From Hydrogenophaga borbori (GTDB lineage Bacteria > Pseudomonadota > Gammaproteobacteria > Burkholderiales > Burkholderiaceae_C), in contig NZ_QVLS01000012.1 in assembly GCF_003417535.1 (NCBI RefSeq), positions 1 to 64,000 on the forward strand: a stretch of DNA of 64,000 bases. The letters run 5' to 3'. Under the pieces are notes generated by a model. That model was not told the DNA's origin and made no database searches. It was given only the letters and a program-made list of their open reading frames with translations. Made by a program: the position numbers and the translations under genes. Positions 1 through 7,619 of this stretch are shown in pieces; within the stretch, counting starts at the first letter, position 1, and every line of letters starts with the position of its first letter.

Positions 1-1627
1 CGCCATCAACGATCTGCCCGCGGGCCTGCTGCTGGACCTCTACGCCTACGCGGGCGGGCGCCCCGACGCGTACTTCGATCCCGATGGCGCGGCGCGCATC
101 CGCTACTTCGCCATCACCACCGACGCCAAAGGCAAGGCACTGGGCATCGACCAGGGCTTCGTCAAGGCGCGCTGGGCCTTCATCGTCGACGACGTGCAGG
201 GCGGCGGGGACGCCAGTGCGCTGGGCCAGAAGCGCAATGAGTACGCGCAGGCGGCCAGCGCCTTGCTCGTGGACGTCGGAGGCAACTTCCTGGGCGGCGG
301 GCAAGCCGCCAGCGCCTGGGGCGGCGCGGACAACCCCATGGCGGCGGACTTCTTCCAGCACTACGGCGAGGCGCTCATCAGCATCCCCGAATTCACCATC
401 GACAACATGAGCGACGACGACGCCACGGCGCTGATCGCCAGCTACATCCAGACCGATCGGGAGCAGGTCTTTGGGCGATCGTGTCCATCGCGCGCGGCGC
501 TGCTGCCGCCGATTCGCTTCGCGCCAGGGGAGGCGGACATCCACGTCGATCGCGACAAGGAAGCCGCGCTGGCGGGCATGAGTGGCCCCCAAGCCAACGC
601 TCAACGCATCCTCAACTGCAACCGCCCCACGACCTTGCCCGTGGCGTATGCCAACGACGAGGAGCGGCGGCGCATCAACAAGTACGAAGCCGCAGCGGAG
701 CTGCAGGAATCTCCCGCGACGTCCGCCATCTACAAGGACTGCTCAGCCAACAACGGCTGCCGCAGCAACACCGCCATCAAGATCAACGGGCACGAGTACT
801 ACGCCAGCTATGGCCGCACGCAGTTCGTGGTGGAGACGTTTCTGAGAACGCTCACAACGGTTGCCAAGGACTTGAACGCGCAGCAGCGCCACCAGTTGCG
901 CCTGGATCAGCCGGTGCGGCTGCCCAATGGGGCCATGGGGACCATGCTGGATATGGTGAGGATCGCGAATGGGCGTGCCGCCGTGGCGGCGCGCTCATTT
1001 TCAAAGGTTCGAATGGATTTCGGAACGGGTCTGAGTTTTCAACAGGCCCAACACATCTGGGAGTCACTGACAACCAGGCAGCAAACTCAGTTTCAGCACG
1101 ACACAGGACTGAATCAACGAGAGTATGTTGACATGTTGGGCTTCACTCCTGAAGGCCGGGCTCGGACGGAGGCTGAAGGAAAAAATGCCTTTGCTTCGGA
1201 GGCCGTTATTCGAATGGTTGATGGTGATGGACAGACAAGTTTTGGCACTTGGCTGATGTGGTTGTACTCCAGTCAAGATGAGTACAACTTCGTGTCAAAA
1301 ATTTTCCTGAAAAATAATCTATCAAAAATTGTGGAGGCGCCCTCGCTTGCAGGGCAATTTCTGAATACTGAAGCACCGGGAACAGATGAACACATGATCC
1401 GTCAAAGGACGGTCGAAGATGACTTGGCGCAGCGAGTGGCTGCAATGCACAACTGGGGTAACGTTCGCCGCATTACCGCACCAGCCATGGACTTGCCTTC
1501 GTGGGTGAAAAATTACGCAGACGAGTTTAGTCGAAGTGTTGGACGAGGCGACTGGCGATCATTGCGCTGTGGCGACGAATTGAAGAACACCGCAGGCCTT
1601 CGGATGCAACCTCTCAACCTCAAGTGA
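1..1627 (+). CDS. Unrecognised protein, 5' end outside the window
   Basis: An open frame runs from base 2 to a TGA at 1625-1627 (541 codons visible). It is open to the left edge, so the start lies outside the window. I do not recognise the family and assign no function. The visible part has no obvious membrane segment and no repeat. It has a few Cys residues and Trp/Tyr-rich stretches in the C-terminal third. Base composition changes inside the gene: the first ~950 bases are GC-rich like the neighbours, whereas about 1000-1620 is clearly AT-richer, with runs such as AAAAATTTTCC. That suggests a chimeric or transferred 3' part. The next gene starts 1 base after the stop and encodes an exported protein, so the two are probably co-transcribed. 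A secreted effector followed by a partner is one possibility, but nothing in the sequence proves it. Confidence 0.75.
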   Translation, partial: AINDLPAGLLLDLYAYAGGRPDAYFDPDGAARIRYFAITTDAKGKALGIDQGFVKARWAFIVDDVQGGGDASALGQKRNEYAQAASALLVDVGGNFLGGGQAASAWGGADNPMAADFFQHYGEALISIPEFTIDNMSDDDATALIASYIQTDREQVFGRSCPSRAALLPPIRFAPGEADIHVDRDKEAALAGMSGPQANAQRILNCNRPTTLPVAYANDEERRRINKYEAAAELQESPATSAIYKDCSANNGCRSNTAIKINGHEYYASYGRTQFVVETFLRTLTTVAKDLNAQQRHQLRLDQPVRLPNGAMGTMLDMVRIANGRAAVAARSFSKVRMDFGTGLSFQQAQHIWESLTTRQQTQFQHDTGLNQREYVDMLGFTPEGRARTEAEGKNAFASEAVIRMVDGDGQTSFGTWLMWLYSSQDEYNFVSKIFLKNNLSKIVEAPSLAGQFLNTEAPGTDEHMIRQRTVEDDLAQRVAAMHNWGNVRRITAPAMDLPSWVKNYADEFSRSVGRGDWRSLRCGDELKNTAGLRMQPLNLK

Positions 1628-1628
1628 T

Positions 1629-2276
1629 ATGAAAAGAAAACAGATTCTTTCGATATCGATGATCGCCTGCCTAACGGTCACAGTGGCCGCGCATGCGCAG
1701 AATTTGAAGTTGAATTTGAGCAATGAAGCCCCTCTGTGCAGGATGTCTTTGATCAAACGCCCTGCACTGAAAGCCGAGCGTGGAAAAGAATCCAGGGAGG
1801 CGATTCGAACCCATTGGTATGAGCCCCTTGTGGCAGACTTCAACGGTGATGGTTGGTGTGATTTTGCCTGGGCCATTCCATATCCGTTGAACTCACAGAT
1901 GGCATCGTATTGGCTGGAGGACATGTTGATGTTAGCCACGCGTACGCGCTGGAATTCGCCCCTTCGAGGAAAGAAGTCTTGGAGTGAAGAAATTAGTGCG
2001 CTTGAACCGACGATATGGCCAACGTACCAAGTGGATCTAACTAACGTATCACTGGTGTATGGGAAATCTGGTGGTGCTCCTTATGTACTTGGTCTGAAAA
2101 GCGGCAACGATCTTGGAGAGGAATTGGTCAAACTGGGGTGTGCTGAATACAGCAGCGTGTACCGCTGGGACACCGAAGTCGATGCCTTCAAGAAAGCCGA
2201 CGACGCGACCCGCGACACGGTCATTGCCTTCTATTACTCGACCGTGGGCCAGCGTTGCGATCGGTCCAGAAAGTGA
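1629..2276 (+). CDS. Exported protein with a DxNGDGWCD calcium-loop-like motif (possibly the first part of a broken gene)
   Basis: The 215-codon frame begins with a clear signal peptide: MKRKQ, a hydrophobic core, then an AHAQ cleavage-like site near residue 23. So the product is exported. Around residue 73 it contains DFNGDGWCD, which resembles the Ca-binding loops of FG-GAP/VCBS repeat proteins. The ATG lies 1 base after the preceding stop. The first ~450 bases are AT-rich compared with the window. The frame ends at TGA 2274-2276, but the same frame continues open beyond it and soon encodes a second motif of the same type (DVDGDDWCD). The TGA may therefore be a nonsense mutation (TGG to TGA would restore reading) within one longer gene running to 2832. 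Function is unknown. Confidence 0.6.
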   Translation: MKRKQILSISMIACLTVTVAAHAQNLKLNLSNEAPLCRMSLIKRPALKAERGKESREAIRTHWYEPLVADFNGDGWCDFAWAIPYPLNSQMASYWLEDMLMLATRTRWNSPLRGKKSWSEEISALEPTIWPTYQVDLTNVSLVYGKSGGAPYVLGLKSGNDLGEELVKLGCAEYSSVYRWDTEVDAFKKADDATRDTVIAFYYSTVGQRCDRSRK

Positions 2277-2294
2277 TTGGGGCGGTTGCCCAGA

Positions 2295-2832
2295 ATGCGC
2301 CACATCGACGCACTCACGCCCATGCCCAAGGAGGACGCCGTCGACGTGACCTGGGTGGACGTCGACGGCGATGACTGGTGCGATGCGATCACCTCAGGCG
2401 ATACAGAGCCCTACAAGAATGCAAAGGGCAAGCCGGTGTTGCTGTTCGAACCGCGCGGCATCTATCTGCGAACGGACCAAGGATTCAAGCCATTCAAGGA
2501 CGGCACGATCACCGGAGAGTACGAAGGCAGCTCTTTCACCATCTACCGGGGACACCCAATCCCATTCCGCTGTCATCTTCACTCGCGTATACCAAGGCAA
2601 CGCCGTCGGCGGCATCGGCGAGGGGTCTGACGAATTCCATCTGCGCCAGATGCTGCGCGCCTCGTTCGCCGCCCACAAGGCCGGCAGGGCTGAAGAAGAG
2701 AACGACTACTGCGTCGAAGTGGAGTCCTTCCTCTACACCACCCTACAAATCCCACGGGCCACCAGCAAGCGCATCTGGGCCGAAGAAGCCGAGCGCGCGG
2801 GCGTGGATTTGGCCTTCCCTTTCCTCAATTGA
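2295..2832 (+). pseudogene. Frameshifted continuation with a second DxDGDxWCD motif
   Basis: Reading in the same frame as the preceding exported protein, ATG 2295 (or the uninterrupted codons from 2277) leads to a segment containing DVDGDDWCD, a counterpart of the motif in the upstream gene. The frame is lost at the GGGG run 2548-2551. Skipping one G moves to the frame that ends at 2832 with the sequence ...ERAGVDLAFPFLN. Reading across gives a smooth sequence (FTIYR joined to DTQSHSAVIFTRVYQGN). With one G removed, and the TGA at 2274 read as sense, 1629-2832 becomes a single frame of about 400 codons. The lesion is either real decay or a base-calling error in the G run. No function is assigned. 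Confidence 0.55.
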
Positions 2833-2854
2833 GCGCTCGGGCGCGCTGCACCTT

Positions 2855-3178
2855 TCACGGACTGCTGTACGGATCGCCTTTCGGCGAGGTGTCCGGGGGG
2901 CGCTGGGTATTGGCCTTGCCCGGCCAGCGCTTGTCGGGCTTGGGCACCTTGTCGAGGGCCTCGCCGGCCTTGTCCATGCCGCGTCCCCAGGACTGGAAGA
3001 ACTTGTGCACGGGCGTGTCGCCGCGCGGGGCCTCGGCCGCCGGCGGCGGCGCGGCCTGGCGGGACGCCGGCGGGGGCGTGCGCTTGGGTGGGGTCGACGA
3101 GGCCTGGGCTGGGGCGGCGCCCACGGTGGCCATGAGGCCGGCGCCGGCCAAGGCGATCAAGAACGGCAAGCGCTTCAT
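2855..3178 (-). CDS. Small proline-rich exported protein
   Basis: This 107-residue protein starts MKRLPFLIALAGAG, followed by an AQA-type cleavage site near residue 26, a standard Sec signal peptide. The mature part is short, rich in Pro, Ala and Lys/Arg, and has a helical patch around residues 56-80 (VHKFFQSWGRGMDKAGEALD). There is no known domain, cysteine or lipobox, so it is probably a soluble periplasmic protein. It lies 40 bases downstream of the SDR gene on the same strand and could be the last gene of that unit. Its stop faces the end of the broken exported-protein gene. I do not recognise a family and assign no function. Confidence 0.65.
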   Translation of the reverse strand: MKRLPFLIALAGAGLMATVGAAPAQASSTPPKRTPPPASRQAAPPPAAEAPRGDTPVHKFFQSWGRGMDKAGEALDKVPKPDKRWPGKANTQRPPDTSPKGDPYSSP

Positions 3179-3218
3179 CGGGGACCTCGCAGGGGTGGGC
3201 GGTTGTGACGGCCAGACA

Positions 3219-4001
3219 CTACACCGGCACCGTGTAGTTCAGCGCCATCCGCCCCCCATCCACCGTGACGATCTCGCCCGTCACGTAGCCCGCGGCGTCG
3301 CTCGCGAGCCAGGCCACCACGTCGGCCACTTCCTCGGGTTCGCCCAGGCGCTTCATGGGGGTTCGGCTGAGGATCTTGCGGCGCGCGTCGTCGCTGGTGA
3401 GCACGGCCTGGGCCGCCAGTTCGGTGGCGATGGTGCCCGGCGCCACCGCGTTCACGCGGATGCCGTGGTCGGCCAGGGCCAGCGCCATCACGCGCGTGAG
3501 CTGGTTGATGCCGCCCTTGCTGACGTTGTAGCTGGCGATGCTGGGGATGGCCATGACGCCGTTGACGGAGCTCATGTGCACGATGGCGCCGCGCACGCCG
3601 CCGCGCACCATGGCGCGCGCCACGGCCTGCGCCACCAGGAAGGCGCCTTTGAGGTTGACCCGCAGCACGGCGTCGAAGTCGGCTTCGCTGATCTCCAGGA
3701 AGTCGGCGGCCTTGAAGATGCCGGCGTTGTTCACCAGCACGTCGATGCGGCCGGCCTCGTCGAGCACCTGGGCCACCAGCCCGTCCACCTGCGCCTTGTC
3801 GCCCACGTCGCAGGCGACGAAGCGCCCGTTGAGTTCGCTCGCCAGCGCTTCGCCGGGCGCGCGCGCCACGTCGGCGATGACCACCCGCGCGCCCTCGCGC
3901 GCGAAGCGGCGCGCGCAGGCCGCGCCGATGCCCTGGGCGCCGCCGGTGACGATGACGACGCGGTCGTGGTGGCCGAAGTGGATGGCGTTCGGGTCGGTCA
4001 T
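3219..4001 (-). CDS. SDR-family NAD(P)-dependent oxidoreductase
   Basis: This 260-residue protein is a classical short-chain dehydrogenase/reductase. The cofactor motif TGGAQGIG is at residues 19-26, NNAG at 91-94, the catalytic Ser at 144/145, and the Tyr-x3-Lys pair at Y158 and K162. The C-terminal YVTGEIVTVDGG is typical of the family. An acidic residue after the second strand (IADV, D44) is consistent with NAD preference, but this is inference. The substrate cannot be read from the sequence; FabG-like and dehydrogenase-type members look alike. The gene starts 16 bases after the LysR regulator gene on the same strand, so the two are likely co-transcribed and the regulator may control it. 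Confidence 0.9.
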   Translation of the reverse strand: MTDPNAIHFGHHDRVVIVTGGAQGIGAACARRFAREGARVVIADVARAPGEALASELNGRFVACDVGDKAQVDGLVAQVLDEAGRIDVLVNNAGIFKAADFLEISEADFDAVLRVNLKGAFLVAQAVARAMVRGGVRGAIVHMSSVNGVMAIPSIASYNVSKGGINQLTRVMALALADHGIRVNAVAPGTIATELAAQAVLTSDDARRKILSRTPMKRLGEPEEVADVVAWLASDAAGYVTGEIVTVDGGRMALNYTVPV

Positions 4002-4017
4002 GGGTGTGTCTCCGTCA

Positions 4018-4950
4018 TCAGCAGGCCATGCAGGTGGCCAGGGCCTGGTCGACGCGCGCGCGCGTCTGTTCGATGAGGTGGTCGAGGAAGACCTGCGTGC
4101 GCCGGGGCACGAACTTGCGGCTGGGCAGGGCGGCGTACATGGTCAGGCGGTTGGTGATCCAGGGGCTGAGCACGCGCACCAGGTCGCCGTCGGCCAGCAG
4201 CGGCGCGGCCAGCTCCACCGAGGTGGCGGTGATGCCCGCGCCGTCCAGCGCGGCGTGGATCAGGGTGTCGTTGTGGTTGGCCCAGACCACGGGCTGGGCG
4301 TCCACCTCCACCGCGCGGTCGCCTTCGTTGGCGTTGAGCAGGCGCCATTTGCGCGAGCGCCCGGCCGCCGGCTTGAGCCGCAGCAGGTCGTGCTGCGCCA
4401 GGTCTTCCGGGCGCTGGGGGTGGCCGCGCCGCGCCAGGTAGGCGGGCGAGGCCAGCAGGATGCCTTCGGTGCTGACCACCTTGCGCGCGATGACGTTGGC
4501 GTCGAAGCTGGCGTCGGCGCCGATGAGGGTGATGTCGTAGTCCTCCACCGGTGGCTCGCGGTGGGATTCGACCTCGATGTCGAGCCGGATCTTGGGGTAG
4601 GCCTGGCGAAAGCCCGCGAGCATGGGCGCGAGCACGTGCATGGCCAGCACGGGCGGCGCCAGCACGCGCAGCACGCCGGCCAGCTCCTGCGTTTGCGAGC
4701 TCACGAGCGCACTGGCTTCCTCCAGGTCGAGCAGGATCTGGCGCACGCGCTCCAGGTAGACCTCGCCGGCCTCGGTGAGCGAGACGCGGCGCGTGGTCCG
4801 GTGCAGCAGGCGGGTGCCCAGGTGTTCCTCGAGGTCGGCCACCAGGCGCGTGACGACGGCGGGGGAGAGGTCCAGTGCGCGCGCGGCGGCCGCGAAGCCG
4901 CCTTCGTCGACCACCCGTTGGAAGGCGCGCATGGAATGCAATCGGTCCAT
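4018..4950 (-). CDS. LysR-family transcriptional regulator
   Basis: This 310-residue protein has an N-terminal winged helix-turn-helix (MDRLHSMRAFQRVVDEGGF, then AARALDLSPAVVTRLVADLE) and a C-terminal periplasmic-binding-protein-like effector domain from about residue 90. The layout matches LysR regulators of the subgroup with the LLHRTTRRVSLTEAG signature. The inducer is unknown. It is followed 16 bases later by an SDR oxidoreductase gene on the same strand, so it probably regulates that operon and itself. The 53-base gap in front (4951-5003) separates it from the histidine kinase stop and contains an AT-rich stretch (4978-5003) that could hold its promoter. Confidence 0.9.
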   Translation of the reverse strand: MDRLHSMRAFQRVVDEGGFAAAARALDLSPAVVTRLVADLEEHLGTRLLHRTTRRVSLTEAGEVYLERVRQILLDLEEASALVSSQTQELAGVLRVLAPPVLAMHVLAPMLAGFRQAYPKIRLDIEVESHREPPVEDYDITLIGADASFDANVIARKVVSTEGILLASPAYLARRGHPQRPEDLAQHDLLRLKPAAGRSRKWRLLNANEGDRAVEVDAQPVVWANHNDTLIHAALDGAGITATSVELAAPLLADGDLVRVLSPWITNRLTMYAALPSRKFVPRRTQVFLDHLIEQTRARVDQALATCMAC

Positions 4951-5003
4951 GGGATCGTTGTCTGGCCCTACAGGCCTTTAATTGTTGCGAAAACAGAAAC
5001 AGT

Positions 5004-6347
5004 TTAACGCGACTCGGGCGCGGCGGGCAGCTCGACGCGCACGCTCAGTCCACCGCCCTCGCGCTCGGCGAGGGTGAGTGCGCCGCCGTGCTGCGCCACG
5101 ACGCGCGCGACGATGGACAGGCCCAGGCCGCTGCCCGGGGCCGTCGAGCCGTCCAGGCGCACGAAACGGCGCGTCGCCCGCTCGCGGTCGGCCTCGGGGA
5201 TGCCGGGGCCGTTGTCGTCCACCGTGAGCCGCACGCGCCCGCCCTCGGTGCGTGCCTGCACGTCCACGCGCCCGCCACGGGGGGCGTGGCGCAGCGCGTT
5301 GTCGACCAGGTTGTTCAGCAGCACGCGCAGGTCTTCCTCGTCACCCGCCACCCAGGCGGCGTCGCTGGGCGCCAGGCCCAGGTCGATGCCCCGCTGGTCG
5401 GCGCGCGCCGAGAACGCGGCCACCACCCCGGCGGCCAGCGTGTCCAGGCGCAGCGGGCGCGGCTCGCGCTCGCGCACCCCGGGCTCCAGCCGGGCCATCT
5501 GCAGCAGCTGCGCCACCAGGTGGGTGGCGCGTTCGATGCCGCGGTCGAGTTCGTCGAGCGCCGCCGTGCGCGTGGCCTCGCCGCTGCGCCGCGCCAGCTG
5601 GGCCTGCAGTTTCACCGCGGCCAGGGGTGTGTTGAGTTCGTGCGCCGCGTCGGCCAGCAGGGCGCGCTGGCTGCCCAGCAGGGCCTCGACGCGCGCCAGC
5701 AGTTGGTTGAGCGCTTCGCCCAGCGGCACCAGCTCCTCGGGCAGCGCCGCGGTGCCCACGGCGTGCAGCTCGCCGCCCTCGCGGCGGCGCAGGTCGCGGC
5801 CCCAGGCCTTCAGCGGCGCCAGGGCCTTGTTCACGGCGGCTTGCATCAGCAGCCACATCACCAGCACCAGGACGCCCAGCGGCGCGAGCAGGCCGGGCAG
5901 GAGTTCGCCGAAGCGCGCCAGCCGATCGGCGTTGGTGACGGCCACCTGCACGATCTGGTCGCGTTCGGCCAGGGTGTAGACCCGCCAGTCCTCGCCGTTC
6001 CAGTTCGCCACGTTCAGCCCCGGCGCTTGCAGCGGCGGCCCGCCCCCGACCACCGAGCTGTAGACCAGCCGGCCCTGGGCGGTCCAGATCTGCGTGGTGA
6101 AGTGGCCCAGGTCCTGGGCCGGACCCACGGGGGTGTCCGGTGCCGTGGTTGGGGACGGGCTGGCGGCGCCTGGTGGCGGCCGCAGGCCGTGGCGGACCAC
6201 CGAGTAGGCGATCGATTGCAGCACGCTGTCGCGGGAGCGGTTGAAGCCGTCCCAGGCCAGCTGGTAGGTGATGAGGCCTTCCAGCGCGGCGGCGGCCACC
6301 AGCGCGCCGATCTGCCACAGCAGCAGCCGCTGGCGCAGGGACCTCAT
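5004..6347 (-). CDS. Sensor histidine kinase, QseC/PmrB-like
   Basis: The chosen start is ATG 6347, which overlaps the stop of the response regulator by 4 bases (ATGA) and puts a membrane helix at residues 9-29; the longer frame upstream is a shadow of the regulator gene. The 447-residue kinase has a periplasmic sensor region (about 30-150), a second helix (about 151-172), a HAMP-like linker, and a HisKA domain with phospho-acceptor H236 in LADAAHELNTPLAAV. The HATPase domain has the N box (NNLVDNALRHA), DNGPGIP and GSGLGLSI. It should phosphorylate the OmpR-type partner encoded directly upstream. The signal is unknown; QseC/TctE-like kinases sense metals, organic acids or cationic compounds. 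Confidence 0.9.
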   Translation of the reverse strand: MRSLRQRLLLWQIGALVAAAALEGLITYQLAWDGFNRSRDSVLQSIAYSVVRHGLRPPPGAASPSPTTAPDTPVGPAQDLGHFTTQIWTAQGRLVYSSVVGGGPPLQAPGLNVANWNGEDWRVYTLAERDQIVQVAVTNADRLARFGELLPGLLAPLGVLVLVMWLLMQAAVNKALAPLKAWGRDLRRREGGELHAVGTAALPEELVPLGEALNQLLARVEALLGSQRALLADAAHELNTPLAAVKLQAQLARRSGEATRTAALDELDRGIERATHLVAQLLQMARLEPGVREREPRPLRLDTLAAGVVAAFSARADQRGIDLGLAPSDAAWVAGDEEDLRVLLNNLVDNALRHAPRGGRVDVQARTEGGRVRLTVDDNGPGIPEADRERATRRFVRLDGSTAPGSGLGLSIVARVVAQHGGALTLAEREGGGLSVRVELPAAPESR

Positions 6348-7015
6348 TGGGGGTCGACCGGTTCGACCAGCTTGTAGCCCACGCCGCGCACGTTGCGCAC
6401 CCAGGCCGGGCCGAGCTTGCGGCGCAGGTGGTGCAGGTGCACCTCGACGGCGTTGCTGAGCACTTCGTCCTGCCAGGAGTACATGCGCTGCTCCAGCTGT
6501 TCGCGCGAGAGCACGTGGCCGGGGCGTTCCATCAGGGTGGCCAGCAGGTCGAACTCGCGCGGCGACAGCGCCAGGTGCTGGCCGTTCAGCGTGGCCTCGC
6601 GCCGCGGCGGGCTCAGCACCAGCGCACCCAGGCGCATCTCGGGCTGCGGGCGGCCATGGCGCCGGCGCGCCAGCGCGTGCACGCGCGCGACCAGTTCGTC
6701 CAGGTCGAAGGGCTTGGTGAGGTAGTCGTCGGCGCCCAGGTTGAGGCCGGCGACGCGGTCGCTCACGGCGTCGCGCGCCGACACCACCAGCACCGCGATG
6801 TCCAGCAGCTGCTCGCGCATCCAGCGCAGCAGCTGCAGGCCATCCTGGTGCGGCAGGCCGATGTCGAGCAGCAGCACCTCGTGGCCGCCGGCCTGCAAGG
6901 CGGCCTGCGCGGCCAGGCCGTCGCGCACCCAATCCACGGTGAAACCGGCCATGCCCAGGCCTTTTTCAAGGCCCTGGCCCAACATGGTGTCGTCTTCGGC
7001 AAGGAGCAGGCGCAT
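6344..7015 (-). CDS. OmpR/PhoB-family response regulator
   Basis: This 223-residue regulator has a receiver domain (residues 1-115) with the acidic pair D8/D9, phospho-acceptor D51 (LLLDIGLP) and conserved K101 (YLTKPF). A C-terminal winged-helix DNA-binding domain (about 125-218) carries the typical HLHHLRRKLG and VRNVRGVGYKL segments. It resembles QseB/PmrA/TctD members. It is the first gene of the unit and overlaps the histidine kinase start by 4 bases, so the pair is translationally coupled. A cupin gene diverges from it across 92 bases (7016-7107) and is the nearest candidate target, besides autoregulation. Confidence 0.92.
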   Translation of the reverse strand: MRLLLAEDDTMLGQGLEKGLGMAGFTVDWVRDGLAAQAALQAGGHEVLLLDIGLPHQDGLQLLRWMREQLLDIAVLVVSARDAVSDRVAGLNLGADDYLTKPFDLDELVARVHALARRRHGRPQPEMRLGALVLSPPRREATLNGQHLALSPREFDLLATLMERPGHVLSREQLEQRMYSWQDEVLSNAVEVHLHHLRRKLGPAWVRNVRGVGYKLVEPVDPQ

Positions 7016-7107
7016 GGTTTGGCGGGCAAAGAACCAAGTGTGCGCGAAAACGCGGCCCGAATCGACGGGGGCGCATCTGGTAGAAACCGGGCCTTTGCGG
7101 AGTCCCG

Positions 7108-7491
7108 ATGAGCACCTTCACCCGCGTCATTCTGTTCACCGACACCGACGGCCGCGCGCGCTTTCGCGAAGAAGCGCTGGCGCTGGACGGCGGCTCGCCC
7201 GCCGCCCGCCTGTCGGCGCCGCAGCCGGCCAGCGGCCTGGTGCTGCGCGAAAGCCCGGTGGGGTTTCGCAGCCAGTTCCATTGCACGGACGCGCCGCAGT
7301 GGCTCATCGTGCTGCGCGGACGCATGGAAATCGGCCTGCAGGACGGCAGCAGCCGCGTGTTCGGCCCGGGCGAGCATTTCTACTCGGCCGACACCTTGCC
7401 CCCAGGCGCCACGTTCGATCCGGCCGTGCACGGCCACTGGAGCCGGCAACTGGGCGATGAGCCGCTGGTGACGGCCTTTGTCAAGACCTGA
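7108..7491 (+). CDS. Cupin-like small protein
   Basis: This 127-residue protein looks like a single-domain beta-barrel cupin. A conserved core (PQWLIVLRGRMEIGLQDG followed by FGPGEHFYSADTLPPG) matches the Gly-rich turns of cupin motifs, although the usual two metal-ligand His residues are only partly present (H at FHC and EHF). An enzymatic role is therefore uncertain and a binding role is possible. There is no signal peptide. It diverges from the two-component regulator across 92 bases and may be controlled by it. Its stop faces the helicase gene across a GC-rich stem-loop repeat. Confidence 0.7.
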   Translation: MSTFTRVILFTDTDGRARFREEALALDGGSPAARLSAPQPASGLVLRESPVGFRSQFHCTDAPQWLIVLRGRMEIGLQDGSSRVFGPGEHFYSADTLPPGATFDPAVHGHWSRQLGDEPLVTAFVKT

Positions 7492-7545
7492 CGCCGGCCG
7501 CGGCAGACGGACCGGGCACGTTTCGCGTGCTCCAACCCAGCGACA

Positions 7546-7617
7546 CCGCGGAACCGGCTGTGCCGGGCCGCCGGTGCCGCCCCCTTGAGGGGGCGCGCGA
7601 AGCGCGGCGGGGGTGAG
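7546..7617. repeat. GC-rich intergenic stem-loop repeat, copy 1 (convergent terminator region)
   Basis: This lies between two convergent genes (cupin + and helicase -). It contains the perfect hairpin GCCCCCTTGAGGGGGC at 7579-7594, followed by a small CGCGC/GCGCG stem up to 7606. Its left half (CCGCGGAACCGGCTGTGCCG) is nearly the same as the element at 43076-43095, so the two are copies of one dispersed element. It probably acts as a bidirectional terminator or mRNA end. Confidence 0.65.
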
Positions 7618-7619
7618 GC

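Noticed and set aside
2378..3208. Plus-strand open frame crossing the broken gene and the small exported protein
   Set aside because: It runs antisense over the signal-peptide gene and is Arg/Gly-rich; it is a shadow frame.
6348..6932. N-terminal extension of the histidine kinase frame
   Set aside because: It covers the response regulator in another frame and is Arg/Ala-rich; the ATG at 6347 with ATGA coupling gives the proper membrane helix.
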